64,000 bases of DNA. It comes from Synergistaceae bacterium. GTDB lineage: Bacteria; Synergistota; Synergistia; Synergistales; Thermovirgaceae. Below, in pieces: positions 17,106 to 25,874 of the stretch. The notes beneath the pieces are model-generated. The model was not told where the DNA came from. It was given only the letters and a program-made list of their open reading frames with translations, and did not search any database. Location: NCBI GenBank assembly GCA_012729145.1, contig JAAYDT010000081.1, positions 1-64,000 on the forward strand. The letters are read 5' to 3'. The stretch's first letter is position 1; the number at the start of each line of letters is the position of its first letter. Both the position numbers and the translations under genes were made by a program.

Positions 17106-18237
17106 CAGGCAGAGATCCGGCTTGCCTCCCGCCATATCCCTGTACGTGCATGTCCCTTTCTGCCGGAGCAAATGCCCCTACTGTGCCTTTTACAGTTTTC
17201 CGCCCGCCGTTGGAGATATACCCTCATTCCTTCAGGCTCTCGAGAAAGAGATAGCGCTTCTTGGGAGAGAGGGTGATCTGCCCCGGATCAGGACAGCATA
17301 TATTGGGGGAGGCACCCCATCGCTTCTCTCCGTTCCCGACTGGAGGAGGTTGATCAGGATCCTGGAGAGAGCCTTCACATTTATACCCGGGGCGGAGGTG
17401 ACGGTGGAGGCCAACCCTGCCTCATTGACGGGGGGGCATCTCTCCCTCTGGAAGGACTGGAGGGTTACCAGGGTAAGCCTTGGGGTCCAGAGCCTCCAGG
17501 ACAAGGATCTTCTTGCCGCAGGAAGGGCTCATGACCGAAGGTTGGCCCTTGATTCCATGACAAGGATTTCAGGAACGGATCTTTCACTATCAGTGGACCT
17601 TCTCTTCGGGCTGCCAGGACAGCATTTCAGGGGCTGGGGTGAAACACTGAGGGAGATCCTTTCCGAGGGAGTGGATCACGTTTCCATCTACCAGCTCACC
17701 CTTGAAGAGGGTACGCCCTGGGGGGAACGCCCTCCGAACGACCTTGCAGAAGGGTACCCCTTTTACCGCTGGGCCCAGTACTACCTTGAAAAAAAGGGTC
17801 TTCTCCAGTACGAGATAGCCAGTTTCGCAAGGCCCGGGAGGTGGTGCCGGCACAACGTATCCTACTGGAGGGGGGGGGAGTTCATCGGTCTGGGGCCGTC
17901 GGCCTGGGGGTACAGGAAATACCAGAGGACAAGAAATATTCCCGACCTTCCCGAATACTGTTCAATGGTGGCACGAGGCAAGAGTCCCGTCTGTTATTCC
18001 GAGAGGCTGGAGGGGGATCGGCTTGCCTCCGAATCGGCCATCCTGGCCCTGAGGACCCGGTGGGGCATAAGGCTACAGGATCTCCGGCGAGACTGGGGTG
18101 ACGACTTGCCGGAAAGAATGGCAGCTGCCCTTAAAGAACTGCCCCGGGACCTTTTCAGGAGGTCGCCGGGGAGGATCGCCCTGAGCAGAAGGGGTATGAG
18201 GGTGGGGAACTCCATCTGGGAGAGACTTGTGCCCTGA
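17086..18237 (+). CDS. hemW: HemW, coproporphyrinogen oxidase-like radical SAM protein
   Basis: About 383 residues. The radical SAM cluster is C-x3-C-x2-C in [10 protein letters not shown] (about 26-33), preceded by YVHVPF as in HemW/HemN. GGGTPS and the Q-rich [18 protein letters not shown] follow. HemW is a heme chaperone rather than a true oxygen-independent coproporphyrinogen oxidase in the cases tested. The cluster motif is C-x3-C-x2-C without the extra Cys (CxxxCxxCxC) of HemN, which supports HemW. Start codons GTG 17086, ATG 17089 and ATG 17092 are all possible. Confidence 0.9.
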   Translation: MMMKRSDRQRSGLPPAISLYVHVPFCRSKCPYCAFYSFPPAVGDIPSFLQALEKEIALLGREGDLPRIRTAYIGGGTPSLLSVPDWRRLIRILERAFTFIPGAEVTVEANPASLTGGHLSLWKDWRVTRVSLGVQSLQDKDLLAAGRAHDRRLALDSMTRISGTDLSLSVDLLFGLPGQHFRGWGETLREILSEGVDHVSIYQLTLEEGTPWGERPPNDLAEGYPFYRWAQYYLEKKGLLQYEIASFARPGRWCRHNVSYWRGGEFIGLGPSAWGYRKYQRTRNIPDLPEYCSMVARGKSPVCYSERLEGDRLASESAILALRTRWGIRLQDLRRDWGDDLPERMAAALKELPRDLFRRSPGRIALSRRGMRVGNSIWERLVP

Positions 18238-18251
18238 TGGCAGGGGTGTTC

Positions 18252-18854
18252 CTAACCCAGAACGATACTCTTCTGATGGCGCAAAAGGGATCCGGTGATG
18301 TCGAACATGTTGGAGATGATCCCCACTGAAATGGAATCGGTGATCCCGAAATGGCTGGAGCAGGTCCCGCATACAAGTATTTCCGTTCCCCTGGCCTGAA
18401 GGGCCTGAAGGCTTTCGGAGGCCGATGAGCCGGGAAGGGCCAGTTTGACACCTTCGTTCATAAGGGCGATCAGCGCCGGAGGCTGCTCTCTCTCCACCAG
18501 GGTCCCCAGGAAGCTTTTTATAAGGACATCCCCCAGTAGACGATCACTGTGGCCCAGAAACTCGGAACAGACAAGAATGGCTACGTCCTCCGGTCTCTCG
18601 TCGCGTTTTTCGGCAGTTCCGGCTTGAAGAGCGCCTTCAGCCTGATCACCTTCTGTGCAGACCAGGGTGGCGTAGCCGCCGGCCTCGGAGAAGGAGACCC
18701 TTATGTTTTGGCTTTCGAGGAAACGCCTTACGTTGAGAAGGGGTATCCCGCTGTCTACGACTATTTCAAGGGGCAGCCCATGGCTCTTCAGCGCCTCTCT
18801 GGTCATTATCACCGGTTTGGGGCAGGGCCTGTTCCTTGCGTCCACCTTGTGCAT
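18252..18854 (-). CDS. yedF: YedF-type selenium metabolism protein
   Basis: The 200-residue protein has an N-terminal TusA/SirA-like domain (VDARNRPCPKPVIMTREAL, with the CPxP motif) and a C-terminal DsrE-like domain containing CGTCSSHFGI. This two-domain form is the family seen with selenium-using bacteria (TIGR03527), thought to handle selenium or sulfur at the cysteine. It is divergent from selA-selB with a shared 145-base gap, which strengthens the selenium link. The precise role in the cell is not established. Confidence 0.87.
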   Translation of the reverse strand: MHKVDARNRPCPKPVIMTREALKSHGLPLEIVVDSGIPLLNVRRFLESQNIRVSFSEAGGYATLVCTEGDQAEGALQAGTAEKRDERPEDVAILVCSEFLGHSDRLLGDVLIKSFLGTLVEREQPPALIALMNEGVKLALPGSSASESLQALQARGTEILVCGTCSSHFGITDSISVGIISNMFDITGSLLRHQKSIVLG

Positions 18855-18999
18855 GTTCTCCTACCTCCCCTTATACTTGTGAGGATGACGAGAGCAATAA
18901 TACCATCGACGGAAGCTCTGGTATCATTCTGTTGGGTCAAGGGATAAAGCCGGGGACGGAACCGTAGAGGTCCGCCCCTCTTCAGGGGATGGTGCGAAG

Positions 19000-20415
19000 A
19001 TGCGTGACGAGATAAGATCGTTGTTAAGGGACCTGCCTTCGATGGATGAACTTCTGCAGAAGAGATGGACAGGCCGGTTCCAGGAAATCCTGGGACGTGA
19101 AGCCGTCAGATCGACCTTTGCGGATGTGATAGGTGAAGTACGAAGGGACCTGATAAAGGGTCGCATAAACTCCATAGACCCAGGTCATATCGAATCAGAG
19201 GCCAGATCAAGGCTGGAGAAGTACTCAAGAAAGAGTCTCAGGAGGGTGATCAATGCCACAGGGGTGGTGGTCCACACCAACCTGGGAAGGTCATGCCTGG
19301 GAGCTGGAGTGCTTGAAAACGTCATGCAAGCCTCGGGGTGTTACAGCAATCTGGAATACGATCTGGAAGAGGGGTTGAGAGGCCACAGGAACTCCCACGT
19401 TGAATGGCTTCTCACAAGCATCACCGGGGCTGATTCCGCGCTGGTGGTGAACAATAACGCCGGTGCGGTTCTGCTCTGTTTGGCTGCCCTTGGTCGAGAC
19501 AGGGAGGTTATTGTCTCACGGGGAGAGCTGGTGGAGATAGGGGGTTCTTTCCGGATCCCTGACATCATGGAATTCTCAGGAGCCCTTATGAAAGAGGTCG
19601 GTACCACCAACAGGACCCACCTCTCTGACTACCTGAACGCCCTGTCTCCAGCCACGGGCATGATACTCAAGGTTCACCCCTCCAACTTCAGGGTGGTGGG
19701 TTTCCAGGCCGAGGCGGCCAGGGAAGATCTGGCCTCCCTGGCAAGGGAGAAGGATCTGATCTTCATGGAGGACCTTGGCAGCGGAGTGGTTGTTGACCTT
19801 GGTGCCTGGGGGCTGCAGGGAGAGCCTACGGTCAGACAGTGTATTGAGTCCGGGGTGGATATCGTGACCTTTTCGGGGGACAAGCTTCTCGGAGGTCCCC
19901 AGATAGGCGTTGTTGTTGGAAGAAGCCAGATTCTGGACAGGATACGAAAGTTTCCACTGCTGAGGGCCCTCAGGGTAGACAAGATGACCCTGGCCGCTTT
20001 TGAGTCAACGTTAAGGCTTTATCTGGAAAAGAAGACCGATGAGATCCCGACCCTCCGAATGATCTCCCAGCCCCTGAAGGAGCTGGAGAGGAAAGCCCGC
20101 ACCCTGGCCTCGGGGATCAGGCGATCGGCGGGCCTTCGGGCGAAGGCTGTTGCCACCCACGATGCAGTGGGGGGAGGGGCGTTCCCTGCCACTGACCTGG
20201 ATGGTTTCGGGGTCGAGGTGGAGCCGCCGGAAGGGGTCACTGACGGTTCCTTGCTGGAGTCCCTCAGGAAATCTCCAGTTCCTGTAGTGGCTTCAGCCAG
20301 GGACGGCAAGGTGATCTTCCACGTCAGGACCATGCTTGAAGGGGACAACAAGGATGTGATCGAGGTACTTAAAAACCTGGCGGGACAGGAAGGCAGCCAT
20401 GACCAGGAGAATTGA
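19000..20415 (+). CDS. selA: L-seryl-tRNA(Sec) selenium transferase
   Basis: The 471-residue PLP enzyme converts seryl-tRNA(Sec) to selenocysteinyl-tRNA(Sec) using selenophosphate. The PLP lysine is Lys295 in FSGDKLLGGPQIG. RRVINATGVVVHTNLGRS and NNNAGAVLL are conserved SelA stretches. AGGGGATG lies upstream of the ATG. It overlaps selB by 17 bp. Neither selD nor a tRNA-Sec gene is in the window. Confidence 0.97.
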   Translation: MRDEIRSLLRDLPSMDELLQKRWTGRFQEILGREAVRSTFADVIGEVRRDLIKGRINSIDPGHIESEARSRLEKYSRKSLRRVINATGVVVHTNLGRSCLGAGVLENVMQASGCYSNLEYDLEEGLRGHRNSHVEWLLTSITGADSALVVNNNAGAVLLCLAALGRDREVIVSRGELVEIGGSFRIPDIMEFSGALMKEVGTTNRTHLSDYLNALSPATGMILKVHPSNFRVVGFQAEAAREDLASLAREKDLIFMEDLGSGVVVDLGAWGLQGEPTVRQCIESGVDIVTFSGDKLLGGPQIGVVVGRSQILDRIRKFPLLRALRVDKMTLAAFESTLRLYLEKKTDEIPTLRMISQPLKELERKARTLASGIRRSAGLRAKAVATHDAVGGGAFPATDLDGFGVEVEPPEGVTDGSLLESLRKSPVPVVASARDGKVIFHVRTMLEGDNKDVIEVLKNLAGQEGSHDQEN

Positions 20416-22318
20416 GGTCCCTATTGTTCTGGGAACAGCTGGCCACATAGATCACGGCAAGACCTCACTCGTAAAGGCGCTCAGCGGGACCGACTGTGAC
20501 AGGCTGGGGGACGAGAAACGGCGGGGAATTACCATAGAACTGGGTTTTGCACCCCTTACCCTTCCTAACGGCAAGACAGTAAGCATCGTCGATGTTCCGG
20601 GCCATGAGAGGTTCATCAGACAGATGGTGGCTGGTGCCGCCGGAATAGACGGGGTCATTTTCGTTGTTGCTTCCGATGAGGGAGTAAGGGCCCAGACAAG
20701 GGAACACCTCGATATCCTTGGATTGATAGGGGTCAGGCACGGACTGATCGTTCTGACGAAAGCCGACCTCGTGGAAGAGGACTTTCTTGAACTGGCGATT
20801 GAAGAGGTCAGGGAAGAAGTAAAGGGGACCTTCCTCGAGAATTCGGAGGTAGTTCCCGTCTCCTCAGTTACCGGGTACAATCTTGAAGCTCTCCTGGAAG
20901 CCCTGGGAAGACTGGTGGATGGTATTATGCCCAAAAACCCCGAAGGTCCCTTCTTTATGCCCGTAGACAGGGCCTTCCCGGTGAAGGGGTTCGGTGCTGT
21001 TGTCACCGGGACATCCTACCGTGGGAGGGTAAGGAAGGACGACATCCTTGCGATCCTTCCCCGGGGCCTGAAGACGGATATCCGTTCCGTCCATGTTCAC
21101 GATACCCCGGTAGAGGAGGCCAGGAGCGGTCAGCGTATCGCCCTGAGCCTTGGAGGCATCTCGCTCTCGGAGCTTGAAAGGGGAGATGTTCTCTGTTCTC
21201 CGGATGTCTTTTCCCCTTCGGGGAGGATGGATGTTGACCTGAGGATCCTGGCCTCGTCGCCTGAGCCGGTCCGTCACTGGCAGAGGGTTCGAATTCACAT
21301 CGGGACCACCGATACCGTAGGCAGGGTAGCCCTTCTGGACAGGGACAGTATCGTCCCAGGGGAGAGATCCTTTGCTCAGATAGTGACCGAGACCCCCGTC
21401 GTTGCGGTCAGAGGAGAGGCCTTTATTATCCGATTCTATAGCCCCCTTACGACCATTGGCGGAGGAAGCGTCCTTATGCCCTATGCCAAAAGACCCAGGG
21501 GAAAGAGAGGCAGGAAAAGCCATCTGGAGCTGCTGGAAAGGATCTCCAGGGCAAAGGGTCCAGGGGAGCTTCTCTGGGCGGTCACCTTCCATGAACCGGT
21601 GCTCTCCGTTGAAGAAGGGGTGAGGATGATCCAGGAAAAGCCCGCTACCGTGATTTCCCTCGCCAGGGGGCTTGACGATGAAGGTCGTGTTTTGCTGGTA
21701 GAATCCGGGGAAGGGATCATCATGAACGGAGATGTGGCCGAAAAGAAGCTTTATGACGTCCTTTCGCTTCTGAAAGGTCTTCACGAAGAGGAACCTGACA
21801 ACCCCGGATCTCCGGTTGATACGCTCTGTCGAAAGTTTCTTCCCGAGATGGAGGTCCGCCATGCCAAGAGAGTGATCGAAAGGTGGGTCCAGGGAGGCAG
21901 GCTGGAGATCGAGGAGCAGAGGGTAAGACTCCCGGGTTTTTTGCCTGGGGATGCGGCCAGGAGAGGAGCTGCGGGGGCCGAGATCCTCGACATATGTTCT
22001 GAACGGATGTTTCAGTTACCAGAGATCAGTGATATCACAGAAAAGACCGGACTGAGCAAGAACGAGGCGGAAAAGGCAATGGAGACGCTCAGGTCTCAGG
22101 GACAGGTCTTTATTGCCGGAAGCGGGTTCGTGGTATCCAAGGACGTACTGGAGAGTTTCATCGGGAATCTCAGGAGCATAGAGGGCGATATCACTGTGGC
22201 CTCCGTCAGGGATGCCACCGGAAGCAGCCGGAAGTACGTTCTCCCTCTTCTGGAGATGCTCGATTCCATGGGGGTAACTAGAAGGGTACAAGAGAAACGT
22301 ATAATGAGAAAAAAATAA
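20399..22318 (+). CDS. selB: Selenocysteine-specific elongation factor
   Basis: The 639-residue protein has an EF-Tu-like GTPase domain (GHIDHGKT at 15-22, DVPGHERFI, LTKADLVEED), middle beta-barrel domains, and a C-terminal run of winged-helix units (about the last 200 residues, with ITEKTGLSKNEAEKAMETL) that bind the SECIS hairpin. It delivers Sec-tRNA to in-frame UGA codons. Together with selA it indicates that the organism makes selenoproteins. I saw no obvious UGA-interrupted gene in this window. Confidence 0.97.
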   Translation: MTRRIEVPIVLGTAGHIDHGKTSLVKALSGTDCDRLGDEKRRGITIELGFAPLTLPNGKTVSIVDVPGHERFIRQMVAGAAGIDGVIFVVASDEGVRAQTREHLDILGLIGVRHGLIVLTKADLVEEDFLELAIEEVREEVKGTFLENSEVVPVSSVTGYNLEALLEALGRLVDGIMPKNPEGPFFMPVDRAFPVKGFGAVVTGTSYRGRVRKDDILAILPRGLKTDIRSVHVHDTPVEEARSGQRIALSLGGISLSELERGDVLCSPDVFSPSGRMDVDLRILASSPEPVRHWQRVRIHIGTTDTVGRVALLDRDSIVPGERSFAQIVTETPVVAVRGEAFIIRFYSPLTTIGGGSVLMPYAKRPRGKRGRKSHLELLERISRAKGPGELLWAVTFHEPVLSVEEGVRMIQEKPATVISLARGLDDEGRVLLVESGEGIIMNGDVAEKKLYDVLSLLKGLHEEEPDNPGSPVDTLCRKFLPEMEVRHAKRVIERWVQGGRLEIEEQRVRLPGFLPGDAARRGAAGAEILDICSERMFQLPEISDITEKTGLSKNEAEKAMETLRSQGQVFIAGSGFVVSKDVLESFIGNLRSIEGDITVASVRDATGSSRKYVLPLLEMLDSMGVTRRVQEKRIMRKK

Positions 22319-22354
22319 AAAAGCAATTTTTTTTAAATATAAATCCCTGCCACA

Positions 22355-22383
22355 TTGAAATGTGTAAAAATTTGTGGTAAAAT
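22355..22383 (+). promoter_or_regulatory. Promoter of veg
   Basis: TTGAAA (22355-22360) and TAAAAT (22378-22383) are 17 bases apart in a local AT-rich stretch, 32 bases before the veg ATG. Confidence 0.7.
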
Positions 22384-22415
22384 CAATACAAATCTACAAC
22401 AGGAGTGACCCTGAA

Positions 22416-22667
22416 ATGAGTCCTAACCTAGCCACGATCCGGGATCGGGTGAACGAGTTCAAGGGCTCCAAGGTTCGATACAAGGCACTCAAGGGCAGGC
22501 GGAAGACGGAAGAGCGTATGGGCGTGATCGTTGAAACTTATCCGCATCTTTTCACAATGTACGTGGAGTCCCAGAGGAGCACTGTATCGTTCAGTTACGC
22601 GGAGCTTCTTACCCGCGAAGTTGAAGTCGAGATACTGCCAGGAAACCGGAAGCTCATACAGTTCTGA
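22416..22667 (+). CDS. veg: Veg family protein
   Basis: The 83-residue protein matches Veg of Bacillus: ATIRDRVNEFKGSKVRYKALKGRRKTEER, then VIVETYPHLFTMYV and the closing strand TVSFSYAELLTREVEVEIL. In Bacillus Veg stimulates biofilm matrix gene expression by countering SinR. No SinR is visible here, so its role may differ. AGGAG lies ten bases before the ATG at 22416; a longer ORF from 22374 begins inside the promoter. The order veg-ispE-purR is also that of Bacillus. Confidence 0.9.
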   Translation: MSPNLATIRDRVNEFKGSKVRYKALKGRRKTEERMGVIVETYPHLFTMYVESQRSTVSFSYAELLTREVEVEILPGNRKLIQF

Positions 22668-22687
22668 TAATGCGGGTTTGAACATAC

Positions 22688-22719
22688 CCCCGGTGCTTTC
22701 AGCACCGGGGTTTCTTTTT
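22688..22719 (+). terminator. Rho-independent terminator after veg
   Basis: CCCCGGTGCT and AGCACCGGGG form a perfect 10-bp stem with a TTC loop, followed by TTTCTTTTT. It separates veg from ispE, so ispE depends on read-through or on a promoter I do not see. Confidence 0.9.
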
Positions 22720-22733
22720 GTGAGGTGTTCTTC

Positions 22734-23600
22734 ATGCTGTATGTCCTCGACTCCCCCGGCAAGATCAACCTGACCCTGAGAATAACGGGTATCAGGAACA
22801 ACGGAATGCACGATCTGGCGTCCCTTTTCATGAGACTGTCAACGGCTGAGAAGTTGACATTCAGATTCCTGGACGGTGATAATGTCAATAAAGACGTTGT
22901 AAGGGTACATGGCCAGGTGATAAGGGACAGGAACATCCTGGAGAGGGTCCTGCAGGTTGCCAGGAAGAGTGAGCCCCACCTGCCCTTCATGGAAGTGGAT
23001 ATCTGGAAACAGGTTCCTCCAGGGAGCGGTCTCGGAGCGGGTAGCGGCAATGCAGCTGCACTGATCAGGTGGCTGTCACGGGAGTTGGGGGTCAGTTTCC
23101 CGTTCGAGGAGGTGGCAGGGATAGGTTCCGACGTCCCGTTCCTTCTTGAAGGAAGCCCTTTCTCATTCAGGGTGGGTGTCGGCGACAGGATTTTTTGTGA
23201 TGTACCGGATCCCTGGGGCTCTTTCAAGGGAGTGATCGCCATCCCGGAGTGGTCCTGCGACACCCGTGCCACTTACGGAATGGCTGATGAATTCTTCAGG
23301 GAAGGTTGGGAGCTCACCGAGGAAGAAGCCCTAAGTGAAACCCTGGAGATCCTGGGATCACTGGAGAGACAGGAGAGGGTAGGCCTACTGCCCAATGATT
23401 TTGTCCCCGTACTGGAGGCATTGCACCCGGAGTATAGTCTCCTCTTTGAAGCGGCCGAAGCCGGAGGGGCCCTGGCCTGGGGAGTAAGCGGGAGCGGTAG
23501 TTCCTTCTTCTGCATTTTCGGGGTTGACCGGCCCGTCGGTCTCTGCGCCAAAATGCTGGAGAGAACGGGAATAGTGAGGAAAATCCTTGCATTGGGGTGA
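22734..23600 (+). CDS. ispE: 4-diphosphocytidyl-2-C-methyl-D-erythritol kinase
   Basis: About 288 residues, GHMP kinase of the non-mevalonate isoprenoid pathway. SPGKINLTLRITG is the substrate-binding start. The ATP loop is PPGSGLGAGSGNAA, SDVPFLLEGSPFSF follows, and GVSGSGSSFFCIF closes the GHMP fold. I start at the ATG at 22734 with GAGGTG six bases upstream; an in-frame GTG at 22725 lies inside that site. purR starts eight bases after its stop. Confidence 0.95.
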   Translation: MLYVLDSPGKINLTLRITGIRNNGMHDLASLFMRLSTAEKLTFRFLDGDNVNKDVVRVHGQVIRDRNILERVLQVARKSEPHLPFMEVDIWKQVPPGSGLGAGSGNAAALIRWLSRELGVSFPFEEVAGIGSDVPFLLEGSPFSFRVGVGDRIFCDVPDPWGSFKGVIAIPEWSCDTRATYGMADEFFREGWELTEEEALSETLEILGSLERQERVGLLPNDFVPVLEALHPEYSLLFEAAEAGGALAWGVSGSGSSFFCIFGVDRPVGLCAKMLERTGIVRKILALG

Positions 23601-23607
23601 GGGTGAT

Positions 23608-24405
23608 ATGAAGAGTACCCGGACGGAAAGGCTTATCAGGATGGCCTCACGTTTTCTGACCCTGCCTTCCAGACAGATCTCCCTGACGGAGATGTCGGAA
23701 CAGTTCGAGGTATCCAAGACCGTTATCAGCGACGATGTTACCATTATCGACAAGGCTTTTCGTGAAGAAGACCTCGGGACCATGAGCGTCGGGAGGGGGA
23801 GGAGCGGGGGAGCTTCATTCAGACCGGGCTTCTCGGGAGACTTCCGTTCATCCTTCCTGGCCTCCATTGCCGGGATCCTTTCATCCAATGACAGGATCCT
23901 TCCGGGGATGCTGATCCATTATTCCGACATTCTCTTCAACCCCGGTTACGCACGACCCCTGGGGTATGCCCTTGCCTCGGATTTTGCGAACAGGGAGCCA
24001 GACGTGGTCATGACTTCAGAGGTCAAGGGGATACCCCTTGCGATCTTTACTGCCCATGCGCTGGGTGTCCCAATGGCGGTGTGCCGCTTCCGGAACCGGC
24101 CCAGCGACGGCCCGGCCGTGGCCGTTCACTATCCCTCGGGAAGCGGTGAGGTCAGGACCATGTTCATGGGAACCAGGTTCCTTTCTTCCGGGAAAAGGGT
24201 CCTGGTAATAGACGACTTCATGAGGGGCGGGAGTACGGCAGCGGGCATGCTGCTTGTTGCAAAGGAGTTCGGGGCCGAGGTCATCGGGACAGGTATTTTT
24301 ATAGCCGCCTCGGAACCTGCAAGAAAAGCAGTATCGGAATATCGGGCCCTGTTAAGACTTGAAAGGGGTGCTGATGGAGTTCCGATAGTGAAGGTGCAGC
24401 TTTAG
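23608..24405 (+). CDS. purR: Purine operon repressor PurR (Bacillus type)
   Basis: About 265 residues. It has an N-terminal winged helix (RLIRMASRFLTLPSRQISLTEMSEQFEVSKTVISDDV, split here by function) and a C-terminal phosphoribosyltransferase-like domain with the PRPP motif VLVIDDFMRGGST. In Bacillus the protein represses pur genes and is released by PRPP. The natural target here is the operon starting at 13405. The ATG at 23608 follows GAGGGTGAT. The ispE-purR adjacency matches Bacillus. Confidence 0.94.
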   Translation: MKSTRTERLIRMASRFLTLPSRQISLTEMSEQFEVSKTVISDDVTIIDKAFREEDLGTMSVGRGRSGGASFRPGFSGDFRSSFLASIAGILSSNDRILPGMLIHYSDILFNPGYARPLGYALASDFANREPDVVMTSEVKGIPLAIFTAHALGVPMAVCRFRNRPSDGPAVAVHYPSGSGEVRTMFMGTRFLSSGKRVLVIDDFMRGGSTAAGMLLVAKEFGAEVIGTGIFIAASEPARKAVSEYRALLRLERGADGVPIVKVQL

Positions 24406-24621
24406 GACAAGGATGTTGTAGATTGTGCCCCTTACCCTGGCTCTTACCCTTGAGAATCTGCTCGGGACTATGCGCCTGGGGTAACTGGTGAACCGTGAAC
24501 CGCAAGATCTGGAACCACGAGTTTGATGAAGGGTCCTTCTGTTCGCTGTTTACCGTTCACAGTCGATGCTTTTGATCCTTCCGTCCAGCGTCTTCCGGCC
24601 CAGGATACGCCCTTTTGCCGT
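24406..24621. other. Non-coding stretch with short repeats
   Basis: No gene is supported here. GTGAACC is tandemly repeated at 24488-24501, and GTTCAC at 24555-24560 is its partial inverse. No clear terminator for purR was found. The stretch may be the remnant of a small repeat element; copies elsewhere in the genome would be needed to say so. Confidence 0.35.
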
Positions 24622-24859
<238 letters not shown>

Positions 24860-24914
24860 AAGGTCTTCCGTTATCCACCAGGTTCCCCTCGCTTTATCAG
24901 TATCTCCCCAGAAT

Positions 24915-24991
24915 GGGCCCATAGCTCAACTGGTCAGAGCCACCGGCTCATAACCGGAAGGTTCCTGGTTCGAGTCCAGGTGGGCCCACCA
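24915..24991 (+). tRNA. tRNA with CAT anticodon (elongator Met or Ile2)
   Basis: The 77-nt cloverleaf includes the encoded CCA. Acceptor stem GGGCCCA/TGGGCCC, D-stem GCTC/GAGC, anticodon loop CTCATAA, T-arm CCTGG-TTCGAGT-CCAGG. The bottom pair of the anticodon stem is an A-A mismatch (ACCGG against CCGGA). It is not an initiator, since the acceptor start is fully paired and the GGG/CCC anticodon stem is absent. Whether C34 is left as Met or modified to lysidine for Ile cannot be told from sequence alone. Confidence 0.93.
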
Positions 24992-25002
24992 AGACAAACC
25001 AG

Positions 25003-25034
25003 AATAAAGCCACCGGCGGTGGCTTTATTTTTTT
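25003..25034 (+). terminator. Rho-independent terminator after the tRNA
   Basis: AATAAAGCCACC and GGTGGCTTTATT form a perfect 12-bp stem with a GGC loop, running into seven Ts. Confidence 0.93.
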
Positions 25035-25048
25035 AGGGGGTGGATCAA

Positions 25049-25837
25049 GTGCTCCAAGTAAAGGATGTGATCAAGGGGATCGATTCATTCGCCCCGTTCT
25101 CCCTATCCTGCGAATGGGATAACTCCGGGCTGCAGATAGGATCTTTCCAACAGGAGGTGGACCGGGTAGCGGTATCCCTCGACCTTACCGACAGTGCCAT
25201 AGAAGAGGCACTGGAGAGAGGCTGTTCCTGCCTTGTCACACATCACCCGGCTATTTTTGAACCCTTGAGAAGTATCCGGACCGAGACGCCCCTGGGCAGG
25301 AAGATCCTGATGTGTCTTGAGAACCGGTTCTCGGTGATCTCAGCCCACACTAACTGGGATATGAGCCCTAGAGGGTGCAACTGGACCCTTGCCGACCTGA
25401 TCGGCCTGGAAGGGATATCTCCCCTTGACAAGGAGAACGAAAGCGCACAATGGATCGGGACCTGCGGGGTATTCGATGTCCCTGAAGAGGGCCCATCTCT
25501 TCCGGAGAAGCTCCTGGAAAGGTGGAATCTTTCCTGGGTTAGGGATTATAATGTCCCGAAAACAGTCACCGGCCTTGCCATCGTGGGAGGCTCCGGTGGC
25601 GATCTGTGGCCCACGGCAAAGGCCAGGGGCTGCGAGTTGTTCATCACCGCAGACATGAAGTACCATCAGGTCATGGAAGCCGTCGAAAACGGTCTGGGAG
25701 TGATCGTTGCCGACCATGGAGAAATGGAGAGGGCGACTGTTCCAGTTCTGGGGTCCCTGCTTTCCGAGGTGCTTCGAATTGAAGTCCTTCACGTTGACCC
25801 CCGGGGCTTTGATGCCGGTCACATTACATCGGAATAA
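25049..25837 (+). CDS. Nif3-like dinuclear metal centre protein
   Basis: About 262 residues. Metal-ligand motifs are THHPAIFEP, SAHTNWD and the C-terminal VADHGEMER, as in YqfO/YbgI-type Nif3 proteins. N-terminal DNSGLQIG is also typical. The family is widespread, often called GTP cyclohydrolase type 2 homologue, without a firm physiological role. I prefer the GTG at 25049 because AGGGGGTGG lies five bases before it; the GTG at 25040 is part of that site. It precedes trpS by 37 bases. Confidence 0.88.
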   Translation: MLQVKDVIKGIDSFAPFSLSCEWDNSGLQIGSFQQEVDRVAVSLDLTDSAIEEALERGCSCLVTHHPAIFEPLRSIRTETPLGRKILMCLENRFSVISAHTNWDMSPRGCNWTLADLIGLEGISPLDKENESAQWIGTCGVFDVPEEGPSLPEKLLERWNLSWVRDYNVPKTVTGLAIVGGSGGDLWPTAKARGCELFITADMKYHQVMEAVENGLGVIVADHGEMERATVPVLGSLLSEVLRIEVLHVDPRGFDAGHITSE

Positions 25838-25874
25838 CTATTGATCACCAAATCATGATACGGGGTGAGCAGTG

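Noticed and set aside
18855-18999. tRNA-Sec or SECIS-like element between yedF and selA
   Set aside because: No long acceptor stem, TCA anticodon loop or suitable hairpin could be formed.
20864-21862. 332-codon minus-strand open frame
   Set aside because: It lies wholly opposite selB, whose GTPase and winged-helix motifs are unmistakable; it is a composition shadow.
22309-22335. Terminator after selB (A-run, GCAA, T-run)
   Set aside because: The stem is only A-T pairs; too weak to call, though some stopping is possible.
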